Of a DNA stretch of 64,000 nt, positions 34,929 to 43,194 are shown piece by piece. This DNA is from CAIWHR01 sp963813415 (GTDB taxonomy: Bacteria > Pseudomonadota > Gammaproteobacteria > Burkholderiales > Casimicrobiaceae): the NCBI GenBank assembly GCA_963813415.1, contig CAWEYW010000009.1, forward strand, positions 682,001 to 746,000, given 5' to 3'. The notes beneath the pieces were generated by a model. It saw only the letters and a program-made list of their open reading frames with translations, made no database searches and was not told the origin of the DNA. Numbering within the stretch: the first letter of the stretch is position 1; each line of letters begins with the position of its first letter. Made by a program: the position numbers and the translations under genes.

Positions 34929-35039
34929 GTGGCGACGATCAGGAAGCGCTGGCGGGAGGACGGCTACCGGTACACGGCGCGCGTCCGTCCTTGCCTTCGC
35001 CGACAGCAGTCATCCAAGACCGCGTTCTTCCGCGCATAG
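34929..35039 (+). pseudogene. Possible N-terminal remnant of a tyrosine integrase
   Basis: A GTG-started frame of 36 residues reads VATIRKRWREDGYRYTARVR and continues with QQSSKTAF before a TAG. Integrases of the tyrosine recombinase family often begin MATIRKR..., followed by a short beta-sheet arm-binding domain of the form Y-x-ARVR...SKTF. The rest of the enzyme is missing. It marks the left side of the accessory stretch (35-41 kb). The match is short, so this is tentative. Confidence 0.4.
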
Positions 35040-35135
35040 CTCCCGAGGCTCCCACCGTTGGGAGTTGCTAAGGAGGACTCGCCCCCGCGATAGACTGCGC
35101 TCGCGCTGACCTGGTTGACTCTCCCACATCGCGCG

Positions 35136-35726
35136 TCAGTAGGCCCCCGCCGGCCCCTCGGGACCACGTACTGACGCTGCATACGACGCCGAGCGAGCCC
35201 TCGCCGCGAGGAAATAGTAGTCCGCTGTGTAGGGCATGCGCGCGACCTGTCCCACGGAAGCGGACGAGCAACCGGTCTTGGGCGCGGTGCCGCCGACTGT
35301 GCTCACGCGCTGGACGCTCGCGACCTTACTGAACGAGCCCTCCGGGCCGACCGACTTGGCCGTGAGCAACAGCCAGGGAATAGCATCGGCTTGCGGCGCG
35401 TCGATCCGCTCCCTCAGAGTGCCAGCGATCGTGCTGCCATCGAAGGATTCCCAACGCGGGCCGGCATAGTGCCTGCCGATCTTCTTTCCACGCGTGTCGA
35501 AAAGATCCGCCTCCGGAGCGACGAACACCCAATCCGCGGTTCCGGCGTCCTTGCTCGCACGGCACTCGTAGATCTGTACGCCTTTCGCGGCAACGATTAT
35601 GGCGAGCGATTCGTTCGCGGCGCCCTTGATCTTGTCGGGCACTTGCACCGTCGGAGTCAAGTTCGGCATTTGGGCGCACGCCGAAACGGCGATCGCGAGC
35701 GGTATTGCAAGAAGTTTGCGATGCAT
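35136..35726 (-). CDS. DUF3455 lipoprotein
   Basis: A 196-residue protein. The start MHRKLLAIPLAIAVSACAQM follows TGGAGAAAATC and is a lipoprotein signal with the Cys at VSAC. The mature part has GVQIYECRASKDAGTADWVF, PEADLFDTRGKKIGRHYAGP and WESFDGSTIAGTL, which match DUF3455, and ends with a Cys-containing segment (KTGCSSAS). No function is known. It is the last gene of a minus-strand run downstream of the exported paralog and the sigma/anti-sigma pair, about 70 bases from its neighbour, and shares nearly the same leader (TGGAGAA-ATCATGCA) with it. Confidence 0.85.
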   Translation of the reverse strand: MHRKLLAIPLAIAVSACAQMPNLTPTVQVPDKIKGAANESLAIIVAAKGVQIYECRASKDAGTADWVFVAPEADLFDTRGKKIGRHYAGPRWESFDGSTIAGTLRERIDAPQADAIPWLLLTAKSVGPEGSFSKVASVQRVSTVGGTAPKTGCSSASVGQVARMPYTADYYFLAARARSASYAASVRGPEGPAGAY

Positions 35727-35797
35727 GATTTTCTCCATTGATCGACTCGGAGGTGTCGCCACCCCCGTGTCGATCGTTTGCAAGCGGAATGTTCGTC

Positions 35798-36310
35798 TCA
35801 GCGCAGAACGGTGCCGTTTCCGATCCACCTGCCGCTGGCGGTGCGAATCAGAAATGCGATGTCCGGCTCCGTTGCGCACACGACGGGCATCGTGACGTTA
35901 CCGCTGAAGTGCGCATCCCCTTCCTCGTCTAGACTGACGAGCGGTGTGTCGACGATAATCGAATCTTTGCTGGCGGACGCGCTACCGTCGGTGTCACAAA
36001 CCAGCGTTCCCTTGACCTGCGCAACCGTACCGGTATTGCCGATCGTATTTCCGGCGGCGAACACGAGGCCGCGGACGTCGAACTGGATCTTTCCGTGCGT
36101 CAGGTCCACGGCGACGTGCCCGCCCTGTGCCGACCACGGTCCCGGGACGCCGGTGACGGCGCCGGTTCCGCTGCCGACAACGTTTCCACCCTGGATGATG
36201 CCGATCACCGACTGCCAGCGAGCGACGTCGCTCTGCTCCGCGTGGGCGAATTGAGTAGCACCGAGCGCCAGCGCAGTAAACACCAGCGATTTGCTAAACC
36301 ACGTTTGCAT
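35798..36310 (-). CDS. Exported protein of unknown function (paralog of 40041-40559)
   Basis: A 170-residue protein with a signal peptide (MQTWFSKSLVFTALALGATQ, cleavage near AHAEQ). The mature part contains ARWQSVIGIIQGGNVVGSGT, VDLTHGKIQFDVRGLVFAAG and QVKGTLVCDTDGSASA, a beta-rich pattern, with two Cys that could pair. It is clearly homologous along its whole length to the protein at 40041-40559. I do not recognise a named domain. The start follows TTGGAGAAGATC. It lies between the anti-sigma factor gene and the DUF3455 lipoprotein gene on one strand, so it may belong to the sigma factor's regulon. Confidence 0.75.
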   Translation of the reverse strand: MQTWFSKSLVFTALALGATQFAHAEQSDVARWQSVIGIIQGGNVVGSGTGAVTGVPGPWSAQGGHVAVDLTHGKIQFDVRGLVFAAGNTIGNTGTVAQVKGTLVCDTDGSASASKDSIIVDTPLVSLDEEGDAHFSGNVTMPVVCATEPDIAFLIRTASGRWIGNGTVLR

Positions 36311-36345
36311 GATCTTCTCCAAATGAATTTGAATTGGTACGGTTG

Positions 36346-36366
36346 AGAAAGCGCGATTCGCTTTCT
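36346..36366. promoter_or_regulatory. Perfect inverted repeat upstream of exported-protein gene
   Basis: AGAAAGCG-CGATT-CGCTTTCT has perfect 8-base arms with a 5-base loop and lies 36 bases before the start at 36310. It may be an operator or a leader hairpin; it is not followed by a T-run on the minus strand. Confidence 0.5.
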
Positions 36367-36422
36367 GACCAGATATACGGCCGGGCGCGGCAAACGGAGA
36401 CAGTGGGCCGCCGGCAACTGCG

Positions 36423-37139
36423 CTACCAGAGCTTGACGCAGTGTCCCGTCAGAACGAATGGCGACGGCGTCGCACCGGGTGCAGGCACACCGGACTCAAA
36501 CGACACCGCCAGTCGCGCCACATTGGAGAACAGCTTCTCGGACGTGTCCGCGAGCGTGACGGACGCCTTGTCGGCAACAGGCACGACGCCCACCGCAAAG
36601 GGGGCACCATCCCGGGGCAGCGCCCACAGCACGGGGACCAGCCCGGACGATGCCCCCATGGGACGCAGCCACTTGACCGAAAGAATGCGCCCGTAGCGGG
36701 TGGAACTGGCAAGCAGCACCGCGTTGTTCTGCGCATCCGTCAGAAGCCCGACATAGCTCTGTGGCAACGTGCCGCGCTCCTGGACGATCGCCTCGATCGG
36801 CATTGCATCCGGGAACAGCCGGATAACGCCGAGCGTCGCCAGAACACCGAACGCAAATCCCCACACGGGGCGTAGCCACCTCCATGGGCCGGTGGAAGCT
36901 CTACGCTCACCGCCGCCGGTCCGTTCGTCGATCGCGTTCCACACGCGTGCGGGCGGTCGCTCGGACGGCACCGAACCGGACAGCGGCATGAGGCGCCTTT
37001 CCCAATCGAGCACCGCCTTTTCGGCTGCGGGCAGTCGCTGACGCAGACGCTCGAAATGCTGGCGCGCGCGCGACGACATCGAGCCGAAGACATATTCGGC
37101 GGCCAGCCGGTCGAGCAGCTCCGGATCGTCGTAGTTCAT
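36423..37139 (-). CDS. Anti-sigma factor, RskA/SigK-regulator type
   Basis: A 238-residue single-pass inner-membrane protein. The cytoplasmic N-terminus (DDPELLDRLAAEYVFGSMSS, then RARQHFERL) is the sigma-binding helical region; one membrane segment follows (LRPVWGFAFGVLATLGVIRL, about 90-110); the periplasmic RskA domain has QSYVGLLTDAQNNAVLLAS and PVLWALPRDGAPFAVGVVP. The start overlaps the stop of the ECF sigma gene by 4 bases (ATGA), so the two are made together. It should hold the sigma factor inactive until a signal triggers its release. Confidence 0.9.
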   Translation of the reverse strand: MNYDDPELLDRLAAEYVFGSMSSRARQHFERLRQRLPAAEKAVLDWERRLMPLSGSVPSERPPARVWNAIDERTGGGERRASTGPWRWLRPVWGFAFGVLATLGVIRLFPDAMPIEAIVQERGTLPQSYVGLLTDAQNNAVLLASSTRYGRILSVKWLRPMGASSGLVPVLWALPRDGAPFAVGVVPVADKASVTLADTSEKLFSNVARLAVSFESGVPAPGATPSPFVLTGHCVKLW

Positions 37140-37702
37140 TGCGATCGATCGAGGCAACGCTTGAGGCGGTCGAGTCCGCGCCGGATCCAGACCTTCACGC
37201 TCCCAATCGGAGCAGCGAGCTGCGCCGCCACTTCGGAATGCGAGAGGCCGTGGTAGTACGCGAGCGCGAGGCACTGCCGCTGCGGTCCGCGGATATCGCC
37301 AAGGCAGTCACGGATGCGGACTTCGTCCACCGCTCGCTCCAGCAGACCGAGCGGGTCGGGTCGCTCGTCGACCGGTTCATCGACCTCCCCGTTATCCTCG
37401 TTGTTCAGCGACACGGCGGGGCGCGCACTGTCGCTGCGCAGGATGTCGAGCGCCCGGTTGCGTACGATCGCGGTGAGCCACGTCATGGGCCGGCTTACCA
37501 CGTCCGAATAGCTCGACGCGCGCTGCCAGACGTTCACGAAGGCATCCTGGATGACCTCCTCCGCGCGGTCGCGCCGATTCAATATACGGACGGCGACGCC
37601 GAATAGAGACGGTGAGGTCGCGTCGTACAGGGCGCGAAACGCTTTGCGGTCACCGAGCGCAACGCGCGACAGAAGCCGCTGCAGCTCGGGGGTATCAACC
37701 AT
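37136..37702 (-). CDS. ECF RNA polymerase sigma factor (SigK-like)
   Basis: A 188-residue extracytoplasmic-function sigma factor. Region 2 has RAEEVIQDAFVNVWQRASSY and MTWLTAIVRNRALDILRSD; region 4 has GLSHSEVAAQLAAPIGSVKV and WIRRGLDRLKRCLD, the -35-binding helix-turn-helix. The spacer between them is acidic (NNEDNGEVDEPVDE). It is the first gene of a run with the anti-sigma factor, and the exported protein and DUF3455 lipoprotein genes lie downstream on the same strand. Target promoters could not be defined by eye. Confidence 0.93.
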   Translation of the reverse strand: MVDTPELQRLLSRVALGDRKAFRALYDATSPSLFGVAVRILNRRDRAEEVIQDAFVNVWQRASSYSDVVSRPMTWLTAIVRNRALDILRSDSARPAVSLNNEDNGEVDEPVDERPDPLGLLERAVDEVRIRDCLGDIRGPQRQCLALAYYHGLSHSEVAAQLAAPIGSVKVWIRRGLDRLKRCLDRSQ

Positions 37703-37713
37703 GGCGCGGGGAC

Positions 37714-37735
37714 GGCCGGGGCGGGATTCGAACCC
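37714..37735 (-). other. tRNA-3'-end-like fragment
   Basis: On the minus strand GGGTTCGAATCCCGCCCCGG reads like a T arm with part of an acceptor stem (GG-TTCGAAT-CC plus GCCCCGG). No matching D arm, anticodon arm or 5' acceptor strand lies in the expected place, so it is not a working tRNA. It may be a relic of an integration site or chance. Confidence 0.35.
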
Positions 37736-37941
37736 TACGTCAGGCCCAGTCCCTCGTCAACTGCCGCCCGCCTCGCTTGGTCGCCCACTGCACGCCGGCA
37801 CCGCGCCCACGTACGGATCCTGCTCCACGACCGTACTTCGGCTGATCATGATCCAAGGTTGGTCCTCGGCACGCACCGCACTGCGCCATCGCTACCCACG
37901 TACGAACACCGGGAAGGACCGAAGAGTCGAGTTGGCATTGG

Positions 37942-39264
37942 CTAGGGCGACGTTGGCTGATTCGCGGCTCTCCATTGCATAGCTGTTGCGACGCGCTCGG
38001 CATCGCTCGGGTGCGTATAGAAGAGGGCGTACTCGATCGTCGTGGGGCGGAGTCGCGCGATGTCGGCATCGTGAATCATGAACTCCGCCATCCCATTCGG
38101 TGCTCGCGATGCGTTGAGTCCGAACAAATCTGCCTGGCGCTCAAAGACTCGCGAGATTGCATTGTTGGCAGGCAGCGACAGGAAACCCCAGAAGAGGAAC
38201 AGGCCCCAGAAGAGCGGAAGGGTTGCAATGTCGCCCATATGGGATATCCGCAAACGCGCGCCAAACCTGCGGAGCAGCGCCCGCATGCTCGTCGCGATAA
38301 ACATGAAACCCAAGCTTGCCAGCAATGTGTCCGAGATCACGAACGCAATGTCGTGGTCAAGCACGAAATGCCCAATCTCGTGAGCGATTACGAAGCGGAT
38401 CATTTGGACATTTGTCCGCTGGAGCGTCGTGTCGTCGACGCTTATTCGTGCGGTTCCGCCAAAGCCGGAAACATGGGCGTTCATCAGGCGCGATTGCCGG
38501 GACGCGTCGCCAACCACAATGACCGCGTCATCTACGCCATTCGCCCGGGCAAGCGCCTGAATGATCTGCTTTTTCGGCCCTTCGGGCATGGGGCGAAAGT
38601 CGTTGGTAAGTGGTTCGATGATTCCCGGCGATAGCACGGCATATAGCAAGCGCAGAACGAAGTAGATGCCGATTGCCCACGCAACCCACTGCGTGGGCTG
38701 GCGCCGAATGCAGCGGTAGATAATCAGCACGCCGACGACATAGAAGACCGTGAAGACTCCCCAGTTCACGAGTTGATCGCCGACCCATGAAATGAAAGAT
38801 TGGTCCGAAAAGCCAATGCGATGCGGTCGAACGAAACCGGCATAGATTTCCGCCGGTAGACTCAACGCCCACATCGCTCCAAAGTACTGTACGGCAACCG
38901 CCGCATCAACCAATGTTGATCGCGGCAGCACTCGCGTCGCCGCATCGCGTGAACGCGCGGCAAACCCCGAAAAGCAGAAGCCTGCAGTGGCGAGAACAAG
39001 GGTGAGCAGACGGAGTCCAAACGCCGTCACTCGCGTATCGCTGTAGCCCTCTCCGCGCACGCGCATATCTGCTGGTATACGAGCAAGGTACGCGCCGACG
39101 GCCAGTGTAGGGTCCAGCGGGAGTACCGCGTACCAGTCGGCGTCGACAATGGCAGTCTGATCGACCGGACGAAGAGGCACGGTTTCGCCGCCTACCGACC
39201 AACCCCAGGCCAATGTTGCCGCCAAAATGACGGCGATGAAGACCCAAGCGATGCCCGCGCGCAT
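37942..39264 (-). CDS. M48 family (HtpX/Ste24-like) membrane metallopeptidase
   Basis: A 440-residue integral membrane zinc protease. FVIAHEIGHFVLDHD holds the HExxH zinc motif and FERQADLFGL supplies the third ligand Glu. Hydrophobic segments lie near the N-terminus, in the middle, and after the motif, as in Ste24-type proteases. Pro/Asn-rich RANGVDDAVIVVGDASRQS precedes the catalytic core. GAGGGGAACGCC precedes the start at 39264. Its base composition is visibly less GC-rich than the flanking genes, which hints at transfer. It lies between the sigma factor gene and the transposase remnant. Confidence 0.9.
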   Translation of the reverse strand: MRAGIAWVFIAVILAATLAWGWSVGGETVPLRPVDQTAIVDADWYAVLPLDPTLAVGAYLARIPADMRVRGEGYSDTRVTAFGLRLLTLVLATAGFCFSGFAARSRDAATRVLPRSTLVDAAVAVQYFGAMWALSLPAEIYAGFVRPHRIGFSDQSFISWVGDQLVNWGVFTVFYVVGVLIIYRCIRRQPTQWVAWAIGIYFVLRLLYAVLSPGIIEPLTNDFRPMPEGPKKQIIQALARANGVDDAVIVVGDASRQSRLMNAHVSGFGGTARISVDDTTLQRTNVQMIRFVIAHEIGHFVLDHDIAFVISDTLLASLGFMFIATSMRALLRRFGARLRISHMGDIATLPLFWGLFLFWGFLSLPANNAISRVFERQADLFGLNASRAPNGMAEFMIHDADIARLRPTTIEYALFYTHPSDAERVATAMQWRAANQPTSP

Positions 39265-39562
39265 GGCGTTCCCCTCGGTGCTTCGCGCAAGTATAAAGTG
39301 GGGACGTTGAGTCCGTGCCCCGCCGACTGTGTGTCTTCTTTCCCCATCGCTAGACATCCGCTCGGGGGAGGGCGATAGCGCCGCTTCGGCCAGCGGCGGC
39401 GACCGGCCGCTTACCGTCTGTTGTGGTCGTTTAATCGGGTGATCCCGAGGACCGCCTCTGGCCGAGACTGTGTGGGAACGGGCCGTCGACCTGCTTGTAG
39501 ACCGCGCCTTCGGTTCGCGTCGGAGAGGCGATGCCGGTGTGATCGCAGAGTGAGACCAGCCT

Positions 39563-39880
39563 TCAGGCGGCCAACAATCTCATCGCTGCTATCGTCTTCG
39601 CCATCCCGAGCAGGTTTATCACTCGCTTCAGATTGTAGGCGAATACCTGCAGGCTCATCTCGGTACCCGCATGGTGGAGGCCACGCATCAGGAAGTGTGT
39701 CGAGCCCATCCAGTGCTTCAGCGTTCCGAACACATGCTCGATCGTGCGCCGCCGCAACGTCATGGTCTCGGGTCTACGGTCGAGCCGGCGCTGCATCGCT
39801 TCTAGCACCGCCTCGTGCTCCCATCCCCTGCGGCGACCATTCCTCACCACCGCAGAAGCCGCCAAACGTTGGGGCGTCAC
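39563..39880 (-). pseudogene. C-terminal remnant of an IS1182-type transposase
   Basis: The conserved end of a DDE transposase is present: RRGWEHEAVLEAMQRRLDRR, RRRTIEHVFGTLKHWMGSTH and SLQVFAYNLKRVINLLGMAK, with the catalytic-region Glu in TIEHVFG. These match the last third of IS1182-family transposases. The first two thirds, including the two Asp residues, are missing; the frame upstream of RRGWEHE (toward 39880) is unrelated sequence. No terminal inverted repeats could be found. It lies within an accessory stretch between the M48 peptidase and an exported protein. Confidence 0.75.
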
Positions 39881-39991
39881 GCCCCGCTACGTTCAAAGCT
39901 TGTGCGGAGGGGAAAATACGCGGTGCGGTACTGTTCGGCAAGTCGTGAGCCGTGCCGAGTGATTTGTTTTGATCGCAGTCAAGACGCGTGG

Positions 39992-40022
39992 AGCGCCACC
40001 ATCGTCGTGTGAGGGTGGCGCT
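39992..40022. repeat. Stem-loop past the second exported-paralog gene
   Basis: AGCGCCACC and GGTGGCGCT form a perfect 9-base stem around a 13-base loop. It lies 18 bases after the stop of the 40041-40559 gene (minus strand). There is no T-run, so it may be a Rho-independent-like stabiliser rather than a terminator. Confidence 0.5.
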
Positions 40023-40040
40023 GCCGAGCGTTTCCCGCAA

Positions 40041-40559
40041 CTACCGGAGCACCGCCCCGTTGGCGATCCACCGTCCCGCCGGAAGGCGGATGAGGAAAGC
40101 GATGTCCGGTTCCGAGGTGCACGCCGCCGGCAAGGTTAGCGTACCGTTGAACCGCGCATCACCGTTCACATCGAACGCGACCAGCGGCGTATCCACCAGG
40201 ACCGAATTGCCCCCGCCGGCACTTCCGTCGGTGTCGCACACCAGCGTTCCCTTGACTTGCGTGAACGTTCCTGGCGTGCCGATCGAATTGCCGCCCGCGA
40301 GCACCAGACCATGCACGTCGAAGTCCGTGCGGCCGCTGCGCAGGTCGACGCTGGCATGACCCCCGAGAGTCGACCATGGCTGCCCGCCGCCTGTTACCTG
40401 GCCCGAGCCGGAACCAACGAGATTTCCCGCCTGCATGATGCCGATGACCGTCTGCCAACGTGCCGTGTCGTCGGAATCAGCGAGCGCTGCCTGGCTGATT
40501 GCGCCTGCTGCAATGGTCGATCCGACAAGTATTGCGAGCCTGATGTTGATGCGTTGCAT
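40041..40559 (-). CDS. Exported protein of unknown function (paralog of 35798-36310)
   Basis: A 172-residue protein with a signal peptide (MQRINIRLAILVGSTIAAGA, cleavage near ALADS). The mature part holds ARWQTVIGIMQAGNLVGSGS, VDLRSGRTDFDVHGLVLAGG, QVKGTLVCDTDGSAGGG and the ending EPDIAFLIRLPAGRWIANGA. It aligns along its whole length with the protein at 35798, with about 60% identity by eye, and the two Cys are conserved. GGAGGCACCCTTC precedes the start. No named domain is recognised. A transposase remnant lies 160 bases downstream. Confidence 0.75.
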   Translation of the reverse strand: MQRINIRLAILVGSTIAAGAISQAALADSDDTARWQTVIGIMQAGNLVGSGSGQVTGGGQPWSTLGGHASVDLRSGRTDFDVHGLVLAGGNSIGTPGTFTQVKGTLVCDTDGSAGGGNSVLVDTPLVAFDVNGDARFNGTLTLPAACTSEPDIAFLIRLPAGRWIANGAVLR

Positions 40560-41004
40560 GAAGGGTGCCTCCACGTCCGGTGTGAACGAACACGCGCGCA
40601 GCACCAGCGTTCTCGGAGAGCGAGCGTGGTCGAGCCGAATGGCCAGTCATGGCGTGCCGGCGGCGACGTGGCAGTGAACGGCGACCGGCGGGACGTTATT
40701 CCGGCGCCGAGTCGCTGCCTTCCTGTCGGGAATGATCGGCACGCGGAGGTGTTTGCATGCACCCCGGATGCACATCCCGCAGGTCCGCCGCCATGTCGCT
40801 TCGAACGCGCTCAGTCGGGAGCAGTGCGACGACGTTGAATGCATCGACCGGACGGGCAAGCCCGTTCAGGGTCGTGCCACCATCAACCCCGAGTTGCACG
40901 TCAGGTGGATCCGCCGGGTATTCCGGTCGATGAAGGGTCACCCGATGCTTGTGGACGTCTTTGCGGCATTTCCCTTCTGAGGTGCGACCACTTGCCGGCT
41001 GCGA
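40560..41004. other. Intergenic stretch, nothing recognised
   Basis: About 445 bases upstream of the exported-paralog gene and past the serine protease gene. Open frames exist on both strands (for example 40732-40980 plus and 40696-40941 minus) but without ribosome binding sites or known domains. The promoter of the exported-protein gene must lie here; I cannot name it. Confidence 0.4.
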
Positions 41005-42948
41005 TCACGCCGGCGGCGCGCACATGACCACCTGCTCCGGCGGCAATCCGTAGCCTTCCTGCTTCCACACTCCCTGCGCGATCAGGTCGTCGCGCACGTC
41101 CACCTCCGTCGTATACCTGTGGTGGATCCCGTTGGCTGCGTTGTAGAAGCGATAGATCGGCTTCATGTTCGCTCCGCAGCTTCCGGTGGTGGGATCCGGC
41201 AGCAACACATAGAACACCGCCGCACTTTCGTACGCCCAGCTCGCGCCGAACCTGGCTAGGGTGGCCGCGCACTCGGCGACGCTCGCCGAGTAGAAGTGCG
41301 AATCGCCAACCTCCGGCCGAACGTAGAACCGGCACACCGGCACGGCACCGGAGGGTGCCGACTGCGCATTGCCGTATGCGAGAAAGCGCAGCCCCGTGCG
41401 CACCCAGCCCGGGTGCACGCCGGCGTCGAGGTCCGCGATCTCGGCGGGTGCTGCGGTGATGAAGTAATCGTCCAGGTCGACGTTGTAGAACTCGACGACC
41501 ACGACCTCGCCGTTCGGGTGCGGCGCAGCGGGAGCCAGATACTGCTGCAGCAGCGGATACCCGACGTCGAGGCGCGAGTACGCATCCGGCGTGCGTGGCG
41601 TGGTGCACGAGGAGCCGCCGCCATACAGTCCGCCACGCAGCTCATACGCACCCACGGCATTGTTGAACGTGAACAGACCGCTGCCGCTGCTGCCGGGCTC
41701 GGTCACCCCCAGTTCCCAGCGCACGCGGAGGAAGCTACTGCCATCGTCGTACGTCTGGTATCCCGTCGTGCTGCCTTGGCTGACCTTCTTCAGGTCGCCC
41801 TCCGGGTGGTGGATGCCGATCACCGACGTGCCGTTGGCAAGCGGTCCGGTCGCGTTCCAGGCGGCGAAGGTGGCGCCTGCAGGAGGGGTGTCATTCAGGC
41901 GCACGAGCGCCCAGTCGTAATCGACGCCGCGCGCCAGCAACGTCGCGCCGCCGGCGAGCAATGCATAGGCCGGCACCGCCGTGCTGTTGCATGCGGATGC
42001 CTGGAAGAACCAGTAGGTGTTGATGGTGTCACTGGCTTCCGCGGAAATCGCCTTGGTGTCGCCGGGCGCGTCGGTGTTGTCCAGGCAGTGATTGGCCGTG
42101 TAGAAGTACGGGACGTTGGAACTCACTGCATCGTTGAGTAGCGTACCTGTGCACAGATAGGTGTTGCCGTCGGTGGTGATCAGCACGCGCGCGGTCGCGT
42201 TCACGGCGGTGCGGGCCTGCGCCTGCATGTCGGTGGTGAGGCAGGCAACATCCGTTTCGCAGGTATCCGCCGCACCGATGTCGAGCGCCTTGAGATTCGC
42301 ATTCGACGATAGCGTGACACCTGCCGCAAGAAGGTGCGACACCCGCGTCAGCTGCAGCGTGCCCTGGGCCGCGGCTCCGGCTGGCAACGCGAGTTCCACC
42401 GTCGCCGTGTCCCCTTCGAGCACAGGTGACCAGAAGACCGATGGCCGGCGGACCTTGTCGACAGCGAACGGACCGAACGGCTGCGCCGCGGGACTGGAGC
42501 CCATGAACCGCATCGTCAGCTCCGGCGGCACGTCCTTGATCCGAACACCCACGCGCAACGCGGCCGCGCTGGCGGAGGTGATCGTGAGGCGCGCGGCGCG
42601 GCTGCCATCGCCCGCGGCACGCCAGTCGAGACTGGCCAGCTCGATCACCTGGTCCGCTTCGGGAACAACGCGCGCAAACCCGATCTGCAGCCGCGCCGCC
42701 TTCACCATCGGCTTGGAAGAGTCCTTTGCTTTGGTGGCGCCCTTTGGCGCGAGCGCGGCGGCGCGTTCCTGCGCCGTCGGTGCGGCGAGCACGATCCGCC
42801 GTGCAGGCAAGCTTGGGTCCAGCAGCAGTGCGGCATGCTTCGTATCGGCCTTGGGCGAAGCGCGATTGAAGGCAGGCGGCGCCGACAGCTGCGCGAACGC
42901 CGATGACATTGCGGCCGTGTACAGAAGAACGATCCAGAAGGTACGCAT
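41005..42948 (-). CDS. Secreted trypsin-like serine protease with C-terminal DUF5648 domain
   Basis: A 647-residue exported protein. The signal peptide is MRTFWIVLLYTAAMSSAFAQ. After a beta-rich N-terminal region (about 80-215) comes a lysyl-endopeptidase-like S1 domain: catalytic His in FYTANHCLDN, Asp in DYDWALVRLND, and Ser in TEPGSSGSGLF, with several Cys for disulfides. The last 150 residues, FYNVDLDDYFITAAPAEIAD to CRFYVRPEVGDSHFYSA, are a DUF5648 domain, found at the ends of many secreted proteins. It is a single gene. It probably degrades external protein; the DUF5648 part may bind a surface or substrate. Confidence 0.9.
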   Translation of the reverse strand: MRTFWIVLLYTAAMSSAFAQLSAPPAFNRASPKADTKHAALLLDPSLPARRIVLAAPTAQERAAALAPKGATKAKDSSKPMVKAARLQIGFARVVPEADQVIELASLDWRAAGDGSRAARLTITSASAAALRVGVRIKDVPPELTMRFMGSSPAAQPFGPFAVDKVRRPSVFWSPVLEGDTATVELALPAGAAAQGTLQLTRVSHLLAAGVTLSSNANLKALDIGAADTCETDVACLTTDMQAQARTAVNATARVLITTDGNTYLCTGTLLNDAVSSNVPYFYTANHCLDNTDAPGDTKAISAEASDTINTYWFFQASACNSTAVPAYALLAGGATLLARGVDYDWALVRLNDTPPAGATFAAWNATGPLANGTSVIGIHHPEGDLKKVSQGSTTGYQTYDDGSSFLRVRWELGVTEPGSSGSGLFTFNNAVGAYELRGGLYGGGSSCTTPRTPDAYSRLDVGYPLLQQYLAPAAPHPNGEVVVVEFYNVDLDDYFITAAPAEIADLDAGVHPGWVRTGLRFLAYGNAQSAPSGAVPVCRFYVRPEVGDSHFYSASVAECAATLARFGASWAYESAAVFYVLLPDPTTGSCGANMKPIYRFYNAANGIHHRYTTEVDVRDDLIAQGVWKQEGYGLPPEQVVMCAPPA

Positions 42949-43194
42949 CGATTGAGATTCGCTGACGTGGTGAAAGGCCACGCTCGGGGGGCGCAGGCCG
43001 TAAGACGCGCATTGTCCGCATCCGACGCTCGCGGAACAGGCAGAACGGATGCACGGAACTGGCCACCGCTAAGTGGCCACGCGGCACATTATGCTGCACG
43101 CGCCGCATTCGCGCGTGGGTTACGCCGTTACGCCGGACTGATTGATCGACGGCACCTGTCGCCGATCGGCGACGCTTCATGCCCGAGCTCCGGC

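Noticed and set aside
37714..37735. Calling a tRNA gene next to the ECF sigma factor
   Set aside because: Only the T arm and acceptor-like strand are present; no D arm, anticodon arm or 5' acceptor strand fits.
40696..40980. Short open frames on both strands between the exported protein and serine protease genes
   Set aside because: No ribosome binding sites or family resemblance; overlapping on opposite strands.
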